Notes: generated by a model from the letters alone, not told the origin. A DNA stretch of 64,000 nucleotides from Castellaniella sp. (GCA_019104865.1 JAHRWZ010000044.1:43747-107746); one strand, 5' to 3'. Counted from the stretch's first letter, positions 27,854-37,687 are shown. Numbers and translations: made by a program.

Positions 27854-29113
27854 TTACACGAAGGTGTCCACCAGCGAGTTGGGACGGGCGGCTGTCCGCG
27901 AGGGAGCGGACAGGGTTGTCGTGTCGAGCCCCGAGACCGGTCCGCCATCCAGACTGAAGGTGGCGCCATCTGGCGAGCGGGACTGCTGGGGCTGCTGGGC
28001 GAATTGTTGCTGTCCTGGCTGCTGGTCGCTGACGTTGGATTGCCCCAGGGACAGACCCGCCTGGGCCATCTGCTGTTCCAGATGGGGCAGGGCGTTTTCC
28101 AGAGCCTGGCGGACGCTGGCATGCGGCGAGACGAAGGATGCCTGGGCAATCGTGTCGCCCAGATGCAGGGTGATGTGCACCGGCCCGAGTTCGGGCGGGT
28201 TGACGTGCATCTGGACGGTATGGCCCGACACGCCGGACTGGGTCAGGCTCAGGATCTGGCGGCTGAAGTCCTGCGGCCACTGAGGGTGATCCAGGGGGGT
28301 GGACAGGGAAATCTGAGACGTGGACGTGGCTGCCGTGGCGGGCGCGGCTGGCAGCGACGGTACCTGGATGGGGGCGGCCTGCGCGGCGGCAGCCAGAATA
28401 TCCGGTGCGACGGCGGGCTGGGTCGCAAGCTGCGCATGTCGCACAGGTCCGGTGGCGTCTGTTGTGAAGCCCTGCCCTGAGCGCTGGTTGTCCGTGACCG
28501 CTTCGGTGCGCGTGTTCAGAACGGTTGTGGTTTTGCTGGCGGCGACCCGGAGGGTCGCGGTGGTGGGGGCGGTCTCGGCCCCAGTGAGCGGGACGGGTTG
28601 ATCCGGTTTGTTGTTCAGCGCGACGGCGCCCCGATTGTCGCGCGGCTGGTGCGAATCGAGCCCTGACGGCGCGGTGGCGCGTCGCGCATCGGCTGGCGTA
28701 TCGCTGTCGGCAGTTGCTGTGGAGGCAGCCAATGTGGAGACAGCCGCCGCGCGGGTCGCAGCCCGCATGAGGCCGGGCCCGCCGGTCTGGCTGTCGGGGG
28801 TCGTGCGCCGGGTGGCGTCGGGTGGCTGAGGCAGAGCCTGCATCAGCGGCAGGGCAACGCTATTCAGGATCAAGGCCAGGGTCTCGTCGGGCCCCGGGGT
28901 CTCTTGCCGGTCGGCGCGGTCGGTCTTTTCCGTCTGAGGACGCCCGGCGGCGGAGGTGGATTCCTGTTTGTCCGGGGCGGTCGCGCCACGCTGGCTGGAC
29001 AAGACGTTCGAGAAGGCCGGCGCGTCGTTGGCCGAGCCGGCATCCGCCGGGCGCGCCGCGCCTTCGGAGGGGGACGGGCTGGGGCGGTTTGCAGGGAGAA
29101 CGGGCATGTTCAT
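27854..29113 (-). CDS. fliK: Hook-length control protein FliK
   Basis: FliK measures hook length and triggers the FlhB switch. The N-terminal ~280 residues are low-complexity, rich in Ala, Thr, Pro and Gln. The C-terminal Flg_hook domain contains VNPPELGPVHITLHLGDTIAQASF and VRQALENALPHLEQQMAQAGL, the typical FliK core. It has 419 residues. A second FliK-like gene lies at 35541-36890 in a different operon; this copy is in the standard position after fliJ and is taken as the true FliK. Confidence 0.92.
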   Translation of the reverse strand: MNMPVLPANRPSPSPSEGAARPADAGSANDAPAFSNVLSSQRGATAPDKQESTSAAGRPQTEKTDRADRQETPGPDETLALILNSVALPLMQALPQPPDATRRTTPDSQTGGPGLMRAATRAAAVSTLAASTATADSDTPADARRATAPSGLDSHQPRDNRGAVALNNKPDQPVPLTGAETAPTTATLRVAASKTTTVLNTRTEAVTDNQRSGQGFTTDATGPVRHAQLATQPAVAPDILAAAAQAAPIQVPSLPAAPATAATSTSQISLSTPLDHPQWPQDFSRQILSLTQSGVSGHTVQMHVNPPELGPVHITLHLGDTIAQASFVSPHASVRQALENALPHLEQQMAQAGLSLGQSNVSDQQPGQQQFAQQPQQSRSPDGATFSLDGGPVSGLDTTTLSAPSRTAARPNSLVDTFV

Positions 29114-29126
29114 GGCGGGAGCGGAT

Positions 29127-29576
29127 TCAGTGAGGCTGTCGCGTACGTCGGTACAGACTGGCCGAAATTTCGTCGCTGGCCCGTTGTTCCCGCCGCTGCT
29201 CGTGGTACTGCAGCTGGCGCACCTGACGGGCCTTGAGCGTTTCGTAGGAACTCAGGCGGCGCTTTTCATCGTGCCACCGCTGACGTCCCGCTTCGATTCG
29301 CGTGTCGATCTGGGCGATGATGCTATTTTGCTGGGAAATAGCCTCGTCCAATGTGGCGATAAAGTGCCTAAAGTTGTGGTAATTCGAGGCCGATACGCCG
29401 CCTGCGGTGGTGTCCTGCAGGCGCTGGGTGTAATCGCCGCGGTAGGTGTCCAGCGTGCTGAGCTGTTTCTGGGCATTGCGCCGCTCTTCACCCAGTTCCG
29501 ACAGAGCGCGTCCGGCTGCGTCCAGCTTGTCATGCGCCAGGTTGATCAGGACGTCCAACGGTGTTTCATGCGGCAT
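29127..29576 (-). CDS. fliJ: Flagellar export chaperone FliJ
   Basis: FliJ is a coiled-coil stalk protein that links the FliI ATPase ring to FlhA. The 149 residues are almost entirely helical, with a heptad-like pattern and the segment [20 protein letters not shown]. It overlaps the end of fliI by 11 bases, as is usual. Confidence 0.92.
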   Translation of the reverse strand: MPHETPLDVLINLAHDKLDAAGRALSELGEERRNAQKQLSTLDTYRGDYTQRLQDTTAGGVSASNYHNFRHFIATLDEAISQQNSIIAQIDTRIEAGRQRWHDEKRRLSSYETLKARQVRQLQYHEQRREQRASDEISASLYRRTRQPH

Positions 29577-31032
29577 GGTTCGTCTCCAGACCCAGGACGC
29601 CGGACAAGGCGGCGACGGCCGTAGGGTAGTCCACCTGGGCGTCGATGCCCTGCTGCAGATAGCCTTCGAGCCATGGGTAGCGCTCGATGGCCTGGTCGAT
29701 GTCCGGATCGTTGCCTGCGGTATAGGCGCCCACGGCGATCAGGTCGCGGTTGCGCTGATAGCGCGACACCATGCGCTTGAACTGATGGACACAACGGAAC
29801 TGGCTGGCGGGCACGATGGCCGACATCACCCGCGAGATCGAGGCTTCGATATCGATGGCCGGGTAGTGGCCGGACTCGGCCAGCGCGCGCGACAGGACGA
29901 TATGGCCGTCCAGGATGGCCCGGGCCGAGTCGGCGATCGGATCCTGCTGGTCGTCGCCTTCGGTCAGCACGGTATAGAACGCGGTGATCGACCCGGCTGC
30001 GCGGTCGCCCTGGGGGGCGCCATTGCCGGCCCGTTCGACCAGCGCCGGCAGCTTGGCGAAGACGGATGGCGGATAGCCTTTGGTGGCCGGCGGTTCGCCG
30101 ATGGCCAGGGCGATTTCCCGCTGGGCCATGGCATAGCGGGTCAGCGAATCCATGATCAGCAACACGTGCTTGCCCTGGTCGCGGAAGAATTCCGCCAGCC
30201 GGGTGGCGTAGACGGCGCCTTGCAGGCGCAGCAGCGGGGATACGTCGGCAGGCGCGGCCACCACAACCGAGCGGGCCAGGCCGTCGGCACCCAGATTCAA
30301 TTCGATGAATTCCTTGACCTCGCGGCCGCGTTCGCCGATCAGGCCGACAACGATCACGTCGGCCCGGGTGTAGCGGGCCATCATGCCCAGCAGCACGCTC
30401 TTGCCGACGCCGGAACCGGCGAACAGACCCATGCGCTGTCCCCGGCCGACCGTCAGCAGGCCGTTGATCGCGCGCACACCCACATCCAGGACGGTATCGA
30501 CGGGGGCCCGGGACAGGGGGTTGATGTGTGTCGCGCTGAGTGGTGCGAGATCCAGGTCAGTGGGCAGCGGCTTGCCGTCGAGCGGCCGGCCCGCGCCATC
30601 CAGAACCCGTCCCAGCAGCGCATAGCCGACCGGCAGGTGGCGGGCCTGATCCGTGCTGATGGTGGCGGCCGGTTCGAGATCCAGGGTCGAAGGCAGGGGA
30701 ACCGGGTCGAGCAGCAGAGTTTCCGCCGGCACGATGCGCGCACCGGGAGGCAGGCCCGTGATGTCGCCTTGCGGCATCAGGTAGAGTGTGTCGGCATGGA
30801 ACCCGACGACTTCGGCATCCGCCCAGAGGTCGCGTCCGGGAGAAACCTGGATTCTGCAGGCCGCCCCCACGGGCAACTGCAGGCCGGTCGCTTCCAGGAC
30901 GAGGCCTGTTGCGCGGGTGACGCGGCCCTGGCGCCGCGTGGCCTGCCGGGCCTCGACCCGCTGCTCGCAGATTTCCAGCTGGGCGCGCCAGCGGGCGCCC
31001 GCCGATTCCAGCGGTGCCTCGGGCGCCGTCAT
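29566..31032 (-). CDS. fliI: Flagellum-specific ATPase FliI
   Basis: FliI is the hexameric ATPase of flagellar export, related to F1-ATPase beta. Its Walker A is [15 protein letters not shown] (near residue 190). Further segments are [14 protein letters not shown], the Walker B region [21 protein letters not shown] and [15 protein letters not shown]. The 488 residues are full length. Its ATG overlaps the fliH stop. Confidence 0.96.
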   Translation of the reverse strand: MTAPEAPLESAGARWRAQLEICEQRVEARQATRRQGRVTRATGLVLEATGLQLPVGAACRIQVSPGRDLWADAEVVGFHADTLYLMPQGDITGLPPGARIVPAETLLLDPVPLPSTLDLEPAATISTDQARHLPVGYALLGRVLDGAGRPLDGKPLPTDLDLAPLSATHINPLSRAPVDTVLDVGVRAINGLLTVGRGQRMGLFAGSGVGKSVLLGMMARYTRADVIVVGLIGERGREVKEFIELNLGADGLARSVVVAAPADVSPLLRLQGAVYATRLAEFFRDQGKHVLLIMDSLTRYAMAQREIALAIGEPPATKGYPPSVFAKLPALVERAGNGAPQGDRAAGSITAFYTVLTEGDDQQDPIADSARAILDGHIVLSRALAESGHYPAIDIEASISRVMSAIVPASQFRCVHQFKRMVSRYQRNRDLIAVGAYTAGNDPDIDQAIERYPWLEGYLQQGIDAQVDYPTAVAALSGVLGLETNHAA

Positions 31033-31802
31033 GGCTGTCCGGGCTTCTGGCCCAGTGCCGAGATCACGCGCCGCCAGCGGGTTTCCAGCGTGGCATCGAC
31101 GGATCCCAGGGCGGTTTCCGCGATGTAGCCGCCGCGCGAGATCCGCTCGTCGGCGATCAGGCGGTAGCCACTCAGATCGGGGTTCTGCCGCAGAAAAGCG
31201 TTCACCAGATCCAGATCATCCGGGTGCAGGCGCAGGTTCAGCGGTGCGCCGGGCTCGGGCCGGCCCTGCATGACGTCCTGGACGACGGCCAGGATGTGGT
31301 CGGGATGTTCGTGGATCTGCGTGCGCAGCACCTGCTCGGCGATCCGGGTCGCGAGCCGGATGAGCGATTGGCCGATTTCCTGTTCCAGGTTGTTGATCGC
31401 GTCCGCGCCCGCCCGGGCCAGGGCGTCCAGGCGTGCCGCCTGTTCCCGGGCCTGCGCCGCGCCCTCGATGCGGGCTTCGGCGAGACCCTGGGCATGGCCT
31501 TCGGCACGGCCCGATTCCAGCCCCTGGGCGTGGCCTTCGGCGTGGCCCGATTCCAGCCCCTGGGCGTGGCCCTCGCGCAGACCCTGTTCGAACCCGGCCT
31601 GGTGACCCTTGGCCATGCCTTCCTGGCGGGCATCGGCCAGGGCTTGCGCCCGCCGGCGCAGGATCTCCGCCTGGTGGCGTTCGGTGTCGGTTGTCCGGCG
31701 ATTGTGCGAGACTCTCCGGGATTCCAGGGATTCCAGGGATTCCATATCCCAGCGCTGCCAGTCGGCGCGCCTTTGGAGATCCGCGGAGGGTTTGTCAGAC
31801 AT
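31029..31802 (-). CDS. fliH: Flagellar export ATPase regulator FliH with GxxxG-type repeats
   Basis: FliH binds FliI and FliN and acts like a stator for the export ATPase. The protein is helical. The middle holds repeated glycine-spaced blocks ([36 protein letters not shown]) near residues 75-110, the GxxxG pattern known in FliH. The C-terminal domain ([21 protein letters not shown]) is typical. Its start overlaps the fliG end. The 257 residues are slightly longer than enteric FliH. Confidence 0.93.
   Translation of the reverse strand: MSDKPSADLQRRADWQRWDMESLESLESRRVSHNRRTTDTERHQAEILRRRAQALADARQEGMAKGHQAGFEQGLREGHAQGLESGHAEGHAQGLESGRAEGHAQGLAEARIEGAAQAREQAARLDALARAGADAINNLEQEIGQSLIRLATRIAEQVLRTQIHEHPDHILAVVQDVMQGRPEPGAPLNLRLHPDDLDLVNAFLRQNPDLSGYRLIADERISRGGYIAETALGSVDATLETRWRRVISALGQKPGQP
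31505..31576 (-). repeat. 36-base tandem repeat inside fliH
   Basis: Two adjacent 36-base units agree at 32 positions by hand comparison and encode the [10 protein letters not shown] repeat of the FliH coiled region. A partial third unit flanks them at the lower-coordinate side. Units are a multiple of three bases, so copy-number changes would keep the frame. Confidence 0.8.
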
Positions 31803-32796
31803 ACTGATCGTTGCCCATGCTCAGGTTGATCTGCCCGGCATCCGCGAGTTTGCGGGCCACCAGGAGGATGGCCTTCTGTTCGGTCTCGACGCGCGACATG
31901 CGCACCGGGCCCTGGGCTTCCAGATCGTCGCGCAGAATTTCGGCGGCGCGGTTGGACATGTTCTTGAAGAACTTCGCGCGGAGCTCTTCGCTGGCGCCCT
32001 TCAACGCGATGGTCAGCGAGGCGGTATCGACTTCCTTCATGATCAGTTGGATGGCCGCGTCTTCGACGTCGGCCAGGTTGTCGAAGACGAACATTTCGTC
32101 GACGATGCGCTGCGCCAGATCGGCGTCGATCTCGCGCAGGCTGCTGACCACCGCTTCTTCCTCGGTGGTGTTCATGAAGTTCAGGATCTCGGCCGCGGTG
32201 CGTACGCCACCCATCTTCGAGCGCTTCGCGCCCTGGCCGGACAGGACCTCATTGAGCACGTCGGTCAGTTCGTGCAGCGCCGACGGTTGCACGCCACCGA
32301 AGGTGGCGATGCGCATCATCACGTCGTTGCGCAGGCGTTCGTTGAGCAGGGCGAGGACCGTCGAGGCGCGGTCGCGTTCCAGGTGGACCAGGATCGTGGC
32401 GATGATCTGTGGGTGCTCGTCGGCGATCAGTTCGGCGACATTGGCCGGTTCCAGCCAGTTCAGGGCGTCGATGCCCGAGCCGGTGCCTTCACCGCCTTCG
32501 AGGATGTCCTCGATCAGTCCGGCGGCGCGGTCGGTGCCCAGCGCCTTGGTCAGGACGGAACGGATATAGTCGTCCGAGCCGAGGGTGACCGCCATGAACT
32601 GGTCGGCTTCGCGGCGGAAGTCTTCCAGCACCGCATCGACCTCGGCGCGGGTCACCTGCTTGAGGTTGGCCATGGCCGTGCCGATCAGCTGGACCTCGCG
32701 CGAGGACAGGTATTTGAAGACTTCGGCGGCCGAGTCTTCACCCAGTGACATCATGAGGATGGCACAGCGGGTCAGGTCGGTTTCAGGGTTTGGCAT
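31795..32796 (-). CDS. fliG: Flagellar switch protein FliG
   Basis: FliG sits on the MS ring and meets the stators to generate torque. The N-terminal FliF-binding part is followed by the middle domain with the EHPQ motif (ADEHPQIIATILVHL). The C-terminal torque domain contains VFDNLADVEDAAIQLIMKEVD with the charged helix after it (LRAKFFKNMSNRAAEILRDDLE). It has 333 residues. It overlaps fliF by 14 bases and fliH by 8. Confidence 0.96.
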   Translation of the reverse strand: MPNPETDLTRCAILMMSLGEDSAAEVFKYLSSREVQLIGTAMANLKQVTRAEVDAVLEDFRREADQFMAVTLGSDDYIRSVLTKALGTDRAAGLIEDILEGGEGTGSGIDALNWLEPANVAELIADEHPQIIATILVHLERDRASTVLALLNERLRNDVMMRIATFGGVQPSALHELTDVLNEVLSGQGAKRSKMGGVRTAAEILNFMNTTEEEAVVSSLREIDADLAQRIVDEMFVFDNLADVEDAAIQLIMKEVDTASLTIALKGASEELRAKFFKNMSNRAAEILRDDLEAQGPVRMSRVETEQKAILLVARKLADAGQINLSMGNDQYV

Positions 32797-34462
32797 TCTT
32801 GGGGTCCATCCAGGCTCGCAATACCATGGCCACGGCGCGCGGGTCGCGTTGCGCCAGCTGGCGGGCAGTGTCCAGGTTTTCCTCGTAGCGGTTCATTTCG
32901 GATGCGTGCACCTCGTCCTGACGGCGTTGTTCACGCATGGTTTCCAGGTGCGCCTCGTTCTTGACCCGCTCGACCTGGGCGTTGGCGAAGCCCTGCACGA
33001 TCGGCCGGATCACCGAGCGCCAGAGGAAGAACAGGACCGCCAGAACCAGCAGAACCTTCAGGACCTGCAGGGCCAGGCTGCGGTAGGCCGGGTCTTCCCA
33101 GGGCTTGACGGCGGGTTCCTGGTTCGTGAATGCATTGTTGACGACGCTGAGTGTGTCGCCACGATCCACGGAATAGCCCATGGCCTGCTTGACCAGGGCG
33201 TTGATGTTGTCCATCTCCGCCGGGTCCAGCGGCGCCGGGTCCCCGTCTTTTTCGCGGTAGTTTACGACCACGGCGACCGACAGACGCTGCAGGGTGCCGA
33301 GTTCGTGCTTGACGTGGCTGATGGTGCGGTCGACCTCGTAGTTGACCGTGGCATCGTTGCGCGCCGAGCCATGGGTGGGCTGGGTGGAGCTGGTGCCCAC
33401 CGCCTGCGTGGTGGCGCCCGGGGCGCCGCCGGGCGCATTGGCTGCCTGGGCTCCTGGGCCCTGAGCTGGCTGATTGGCCTGTGCGGTCTGAATCGGCGCG
33501 GTCGCGTTGGCGGGTGGCTGGTTCGTCAGCGCGCCCGGGACGCCCGCAGGTGGCAACACGCCGTTTTGCATCGAATCGCTGGTCTGCTTGCTGCGGATGG
33601 CGGCGGTGCCAGGGGTCTCATTGGGCCGATAGACCTCGGACGTCTGCTCGCGCTGCGAGAAATCGACGCTGGCGCTGACCTGCGCACGGACGTTGCCCGG
33701 CCCCACGATGGGATTGAGCAATGTAAGGATGCGCTGGCTGGTACGCTGTTCGATGTCGTTGATGAAGTTGCGCCGCGATGTGTCCAGACCCGCCTCGCCG
33801 CCCGGTTTGGACAGCAGGTGGCCGTCCTGGTCGACGATGGAGACGTTTTCGGCATTCAGTTTTGGTACGCTGGACGAGACCAGCCAGGTAATGGCGGCAA
33901 CCTGGGCCTCGCTGAGGCTGCGCGAGGGGAACAGTGTCACGAGCACCGAGGCCGTCGGAACCTCGCGGTCACGCACGAACAGCGACTCGCGCGGAATCGC
34001 CAGATGCACGCGCGCCGACTTGACGGGCTGCAGCGCTTCGACCGAGCGGGCCAGTTCGCCTTCCAGGGCACGCTGGTAGGTGACCTGTTCGGTGAACTGG
34101 CTGGCCCCGAACTGGGGCTTGTCCAGCAGCTCGAATCCGACGCTGCCGCCGCGAGGCAGGCCCTGTTCGGCCAGCTGCAGGCGCAAGGCGTATACCTGAT
34201 CGGCCGGCACCAGGATCGTGGCGCCGTTGTCGGCGAACTTGTATGGGATGTTGCGCTGGTTCAGAATGCCGACGATGGCGCCGCCGTCACGTGATTCCAC
34301 ATTGGAAAACAGCGTCTTGTAGTCCGGTTCGCGCATCCAGAGGGATGCGACGACCAGCAGGGCGACGACGGCTGCGCCGATGCCCAGCAACACGGGGCGC
34401 GGCAGCGCGGTCAGTCGCGCCAGGGCGGGATTCTTGGTTATCCAGTCGGCAATCGGGTTCAT
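32783..34462 (-). CDS. fliF: Flagellar MS-ring protein FliF
   Basis: FliF forms the MS ring and, with the C-terminal tail, the platform for FliG. Two membrane helices flank a large periplasmic region: one near residues 22-44 (VLLGIGAAVVALLVVASLWM) and one near 455-480. Ring-building motifs include GGSVGFELLDKPQFGASQFTEQ and ARVHLAIPRESLFVRD. The C-terminal FliG-binding helix ends MVLRAWMDPKNAKP. At 559 residues it is complete. It is the first gene of the long - strand fli operon. Confidence 0.96.
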   Translation of the reverse strand: MNPIADWITKNPALARLTALPRPVLLGIGAAVVALLVVASLWMREPDYKTLFSNVESRDGGAIVGILNQRNIPYKFADNGATILVPADQVYALRLQLAEQGLPRGGSVGFELLDKPQFGASQFTEQVTYQRALEGELARSVEALQPVKSARVHLAIPRESLFVRDREVPTASVLVTLFPSRSLSEAQVAAITWLVSSSVPKLNAENVSIVDQDGHLLSKPGGEAGLDTSRRNFINDIEQRTSQRILTLLNPIVGPGNVRAQVSASVDFSQREQTSEVYRPNETPGTAAIRSKQTSDSMQNGVLPPAGVPGALTNQPPANATAPIQTAQANQPAQGPGAQAANAPGGAPGATTQAVGTSSTQPTHGSARNDATVNYEVDRTISHVKHELGTLQRLSVAVVVNYREKDGDPAPLDPAEMDNINALVKQAMGYSVDRGDTLSVVNNAFTNQEPAVKPWEDPAYRSLALQVLKVLLVLAVLFFLWRSVIRPIVQGFANAQVERVKNEAHLETMREQRRQDEVHASEMNRYEENLDTARQLAQRDPRAVAMVLRAWMDPKNAKP

Positions 34463-34834
34463 CGGGCAGGGAATGCGAAAGAGAGTGCGAGGCAGCGCCC
34501 GGGCCAGAAACCGGTGGTCTGGATGATGTGCATGCTGGTGCGGCGGAATGGGGAAATGATGGCGGCCATTATGGCGTCGAACGAGGTTCGGACAAGCCCG
34601 GAAAAGCCCGGGTTTTGGGGCATAGTTAAGCTGATCTCCTGACAGGTAGCTGCGATCGGGGGCTGACAGAGGCAGTGCCCGTCAGTCGACTCGCTGTGCA
34701 ATCGGATGAACTGTCCGCTCTTGTTCCCGCTTTTGGGGGACTCGGTCGGCTAGGTGGCCGCGTATATTACAACGGTGCCGGCCGCTGGCTCGGCCACACA
34801 CTGTTTGTCAGCAACCTTATCCGATAGCGTCCAC
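34463..34834. other. 372-base divergent intergenic region between fliF and fliE
   Basis: This stretch separates the outward-pointing fliF and fliE genes and must contain both promoters. No sigma-28 site of the flgK type is visible. The direct repeat AAGCCCGG occurs twice at about 34594-34610. Control by FlhDC is expected for these early operons in relatives, but no binding site could be recognised with confidence. No RNA or protein gene was recognised. Confidence 0.4.
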
Positions 34835-35173
34835 ATGATCACCTCCCAGGCCCTGGCCAGTGTTGAAAACCTGCTGTCCCAAATGCGCGCTGTGGCGCGC
34901 GCCTCGGAAGGGGCGTCGGCTCAGCCGCGGGTGGGTGGGGTCGATTCGCAGGGCGGCTTCGCGGCCGAGCTGTCCCGCTCCCTGAATCGGGTATCCCAGG
35001 CGCAGAATGCCGCCAACACGCAGGCAAAAGCCTTCGAAATGGGGGATCCCGGCATTTCACTGAGCAACGTGATGATCGATCTGCAGAAGGCGGGGCTATC
35101 GTTCCAGGCTACCGTCCAGGTCCGCAACCGTCTGGTCGAGGCCTATAAGGAAATCGCCAACATGGCGGTATAA
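34835..35173 (+). CDS. fliE: Flagellar hook-basal body complex protein FliE
   Basis: FliE links the MS ring to the rod. The 112-residue protein ends with SNVMIDLQKAGLSFQATVQVRNRLVEAYKEIANMAV, a classical FliE C-terminus (segments given in order). The frame runs 81 bases further upstream, but MITSQALASVENLL is the standard start. It stands alone on the + strand, divergent from fliF and convergent with fhlB. Confidence 0.94.
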   Translation: MITSQALASVENLLSQMRAVARASEGASAQPRVGGVDSQGGFAAELSRSLNRVSQAQNAANTQAKAFEMGDPGISLSNVMIDLQKAGLSFQATVQVRNRLVEAYKEIANMAV

Positions 35174-35239
35174 GCCCCGTCGGGCAGGCGCTTTTGATGC
35201 CCGCCGACCGGATTGCGCTCAGGTCGGCTGGCCCGGCGC

Positions 35240-35560
35240 TTATTTTGCGTTGTCCGGCTGTTCCTGGTCCGGTTTCTTTACGCTCTGGCCTTCCGTGTCC
35301 AGGGCGTACAGCCAGGCCAGCAGTTCCGCAATGGCGACGTACAGTTTGGGCGGGATGTGCGCGTCCAGGTCCACCTGCATCAGCAGACCCACCAGTTCGG
35401 GGGATTCATGCACATACAGGCCGTGCTCGCGGGCTGTGCGGATGATGGTCTCGGCCAGCGTTCCGTACCCCTTGGCGACGACGCGCGGCGCCGAATCCGT
35501 CGGATCGTAGGCCAGGGCAACCGCGCCGGGGCGGTGAGCATCAGGGTTTTGCGATTTCAT
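35240..35560 (-). CDS. fhlB: FhlB: free-standing homologue of the FlhB C-terminal domain
   Basis: This 106-residue protein aligns with FlhB only from just after the NPTH cleavage site. AVALAYDPTDSAPRVVAKGYG matches AVALRYREGQGGAPMVVAKGAG of FlhB, and IPPKLYVAIAELLAWLYAL matches IPAALYAAVAEVLAWVYQV. It has no membrane segment and no NPTH. Such proteins (FhlB, YlqH-like) are known to substitute in part for the cleaved FlhB domain. ATG 35560 was chosen because the aligned region begins soon after; it overlaps the preceding gene by 20 bases. Confidence 0.85.
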   Translation of the reverse strand: MKSQNPDAHRPGAVALAYDPTDSAPRVVAKGYGTLAETIIRTAREHGLYVHESPELVGLLMQVDLDAHIPPKLYVAIAELLAWLYALDTEGQSVKKPDQEQPDNAK

Positions 35561-36890
35561 GATCTGAAGAATCCTGGCCGGCGGCAAGGCGGCTCATCCC
35601 CGTGGCTTGTGCATCGGGATCCTGATCCAGGACGGCTAGCTGGCTGGCCTGCAGGCCCTGGGCCAGCAGACGTGATCGCAGGGGTTCGATGGCCTCGCTC
35701 AGCCGGTCGGCGGATTGCGGCGCGGTCAGTCTCATGACCAGTTGATCGCCGGACAGACTCAGTCGCGCCTGGACCTCTCCCAGGGTTGGCAGCCGCAGGG
35801 TCAGCCGGGTGGACCAGTGTTCGAGTGTGGTGTCCGGTGTGTGCTCGTCCCCGGGCAGGCGGCGCTGAACTTCCCAGCGCATGTCGGCGCCGGGCCAGGC
35901 TTCGCCCTGCCAGACGAAGCTCTGGTTGGCCAGGACCTCGAGTTGCTGGCGAACCAGGAACTGGGCCTGGGGATCGATGCCGGGGACTGTGGCGGATCCG
36001 GCCGGGGGTTGTCCCGCATGTGTCTGGCCGGGGGCGCCTTGCTGGGGGGGGGCTGGCGCCTGGGTGCCCGGGTCCTGGGTGGTGACCGCCGTGGCGGCCT
36101 GTGCCTGCTGAATGATCGCCGCCAGGGTGGCGGGCTGGCCGCCGTTGCCTGCCGGTTCGGGCATGCCTGGGGGTGCGGCCTGCGATGCGAGCCGCCCCTG
36201 AGGCTCCTGGTGCAGTTCCTGGACCTGAGTCCTGCCTGTCGCCAGTTGCGTCAGGTGCGATTCGTAGAATAGCCCGCTGTGCTGGATCGACTGCGACAGG
36301 GCCTGGGCAAACTGGGCGGCGAGTGCGCCTGGCTGGTTCAGTGCCGGCGCCATCTGGGCCCAAATCCGCGTGGCGCCGGCGGCCTGCCCGGACAAGCCGG
36401 CTGGCGGTGGCGTGCCCGCACCGGAGCCCGCTGCGGCGCCCGGCTGGCTGGGGGTTCCTGATGGGCTGTCCGGTCCGGATGGTGACAGGAGGGGTGAGCG
36501 GCCTTGGATCATCTGGCTGGCCTGAGGGAATTCGTTGATGAGCGCCAGGATGATGCGGGCCGCATAGCCCAGGGTGGTGGGGGCGGATTGCGTCGTGCCT
36601 TTGAAGGTGCTCGAGCGACCCAGCAGGTTGTCCAGCTGCATTTCCCGCACGGCCTTGCCGGCGGTGGCCCTGCGCTGCCCTTCGGCGTTGGCCTGATCGA
36701 CGGATTCGCGGGGATGGCGCTGGGTGGGGTTTTGCAGCGCGTTGGGGCTTTCCGGGTTGCCGGGCTGTGGAACCGCCTGTGGGCCGGCGCCGGACACGAG
36801 ATTGGCCTGTTGCCCCAGCGTAGTGCCGAGTGCGGCATCCAGCCGCTGGATCAGCAGTGTGCCGAGGTTGGACGGGGCACCGATGCTCAT
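35541..36890 (-). CDS. Second FliK-like protein (C-terminal Flg_hook domain)
   Basis: The first ~300 residues are low-complexity, rich in Gln, Pro, Ala and Gly. The C-terminal ~120 residues contain LTLRLPTLGEVQARLSLSG, QLVMRLTAPQSADRLSEAIE and LRSRLLAQGLQASQLAV, which follow the FliK Flg_hook pattern. The gene starts three bases after fliT and overlaps fhlB, so it belongs to the late flaG-fliD-fliS-fliT operon. The main fliK is elsewhere (27854-29113). Its role is not known to me; a specificity-switch role with FhlB is inferred. Confidence 0.72.
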   Translation of the reverse strand: MSIGAPSNLGTLLIQRLDAALGTTLGQQANLVSGAGPQAVPQPGNPESPNALQNPTQRHPRESVDQANAEGQRRATAGKAVREMQLDNLLGRSSTFKGTTQSAPTTLGYAARIILALINEFPQASQMIQGRSPLLSPSGPDSPSGTPSQPGAAAGSGAGTPPPAGLSGQAAGATRIWAQMAPALNQPGALAAQFAQALSQSIQHSGLFYESHLTQLATGRTQVQELHQEPQGRLASQAAPPGMPEPAGNGGQPATLAAIIQQAQAATAVTTQDPGTQAPAPPQQGAPGQTHAGQPPAGSATVPGIDPQAQFLVRQQLEVLANQSFVWQGEAWPGADMRWEVQRRLPGDEHTPDTTLEHWSTRLTLRLPTLGEVQARLSLSGDQLVMRLTAPQSADRLSEAIEPLRSRLLAQGLQASQLAVLDQDPDAQATGMSRLAAGQDSSDHEIAKP

Positions 36891-36893
36891 GGG

Positions 36894-37238
36894 TTACAGG
36901 GGGCGTACCGTGCTGTAGTAGGCTTGCAGGACCGTGCGCTGGCGCTTGATCGTTCCCAGCAGATGGCCGAGGCGGTCCAGTTCGGGGGCAACCAGCCGGC
37001 GGATGTGAGCATCGTCGTCCAGGATGCGCGTCAGCAGTTCCCGGCGGGCGGCCTTTTCATCGTTGTCTAGCGGGTCCAGCTGTTTCAGTCGTTCGACCGC
37101 TTCCTGGTATTGCACGCCCAGTTCCACCAGCATGTCCCATTGCTGGGATTGCGCGACGGCCAGCATGCGGGTGGACAGATCCGCGATGGACTGGTAGTGC
37201 TGCAGCACCGTGGCGTGTGGCGTGGTCATTTGCGGCAT
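36894..37238 (-). CDS. fliT: Flagellar chaperone FliT
   Basis: FliT is the chaperone for the filament cap FliD and, in enterics, also an FlhDC antagonist. The 114 residues are fully helical with the FliT-like segment LVELGVQYQEAVERLKQLDP. Sequence conservation in this family is weak, so position directly after fliS is the main support. Confidence 0.8.
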   Translation of the reverse strand: MPQMTTPHATVLQHYQSIADLSTRMLAVAQSQQWDMLVELGVQYQEAVERLKQLDPLDNDEKAARRELLTRILDDDAHIRRLVAPELDRLGHLLGTIKRQRTVLQAYYSTVRPL

Positions 37239-37246
37239 GCTTGCAC

Positions 37247-37678
37247 TCAGTGGCTGGGTCTGGATTCGCTGAACGTCGGGTCGACGGCGGTATACCAGGC
37301 ATCAGCCAGGTCGGAGAGCTGTTTTTCGGCCGACGCCAGTTTGACTGCGTCAGTGTGCAGGTTGGCCAGCATCAGGTCGCGGATGATGATCTCGTAGGAG
37401 GCAATCAACAGGCGTGCGATATCGCCGCCGCGTTCGGTATCGACGCCCGCCTTCAGGCCGGAATCGACGATGTCGATGGCCTTGGAGATGGCTTTGCCGC
37501 GTTCCGCGATGTTGCCATTGCCCAGGTGGTGACGCGCCTGTGCCAGCGCGGTCAGGGCGCCGCGAAACAGCAGCGAGATCAACCGTTCCGGCGAGGCGCT
37601 GAGCACTTCGGTTTCGAGGCCGATCGTGGCGTAGGATCCGGTGGCCCGGGCAGTGCGGGAGCGAGGCGCGTAGGTCAT
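37247..37678 (-). CDS. fliS: Flagellin chaperone FliS
   Basis: FliS keeps flagellin from polymerising in the cytoplasm. The 143 residues show the conserved SPERLISLLFRGALTALAQA and RGGDIARLLIASYEIIIRDLMLANL segments of the four-helix FliS fold. It starts nine bases after the fliD stop. Confidence 0.94.
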   Translation of the reverse strand: MTYAPRSRTARATGSYATIGLETEVLSASPERLISLLFRGALTALAQARHHLGNGNIAERGKAISKAIDIVDSGLKAGVDTERGGDIARLLIASYEIIIRDLMLANLHTDAVKLASAEKQLSDLADAWYTAVDPTFSESRPSH

Positions 37679-37687
37679 GATGATGCG

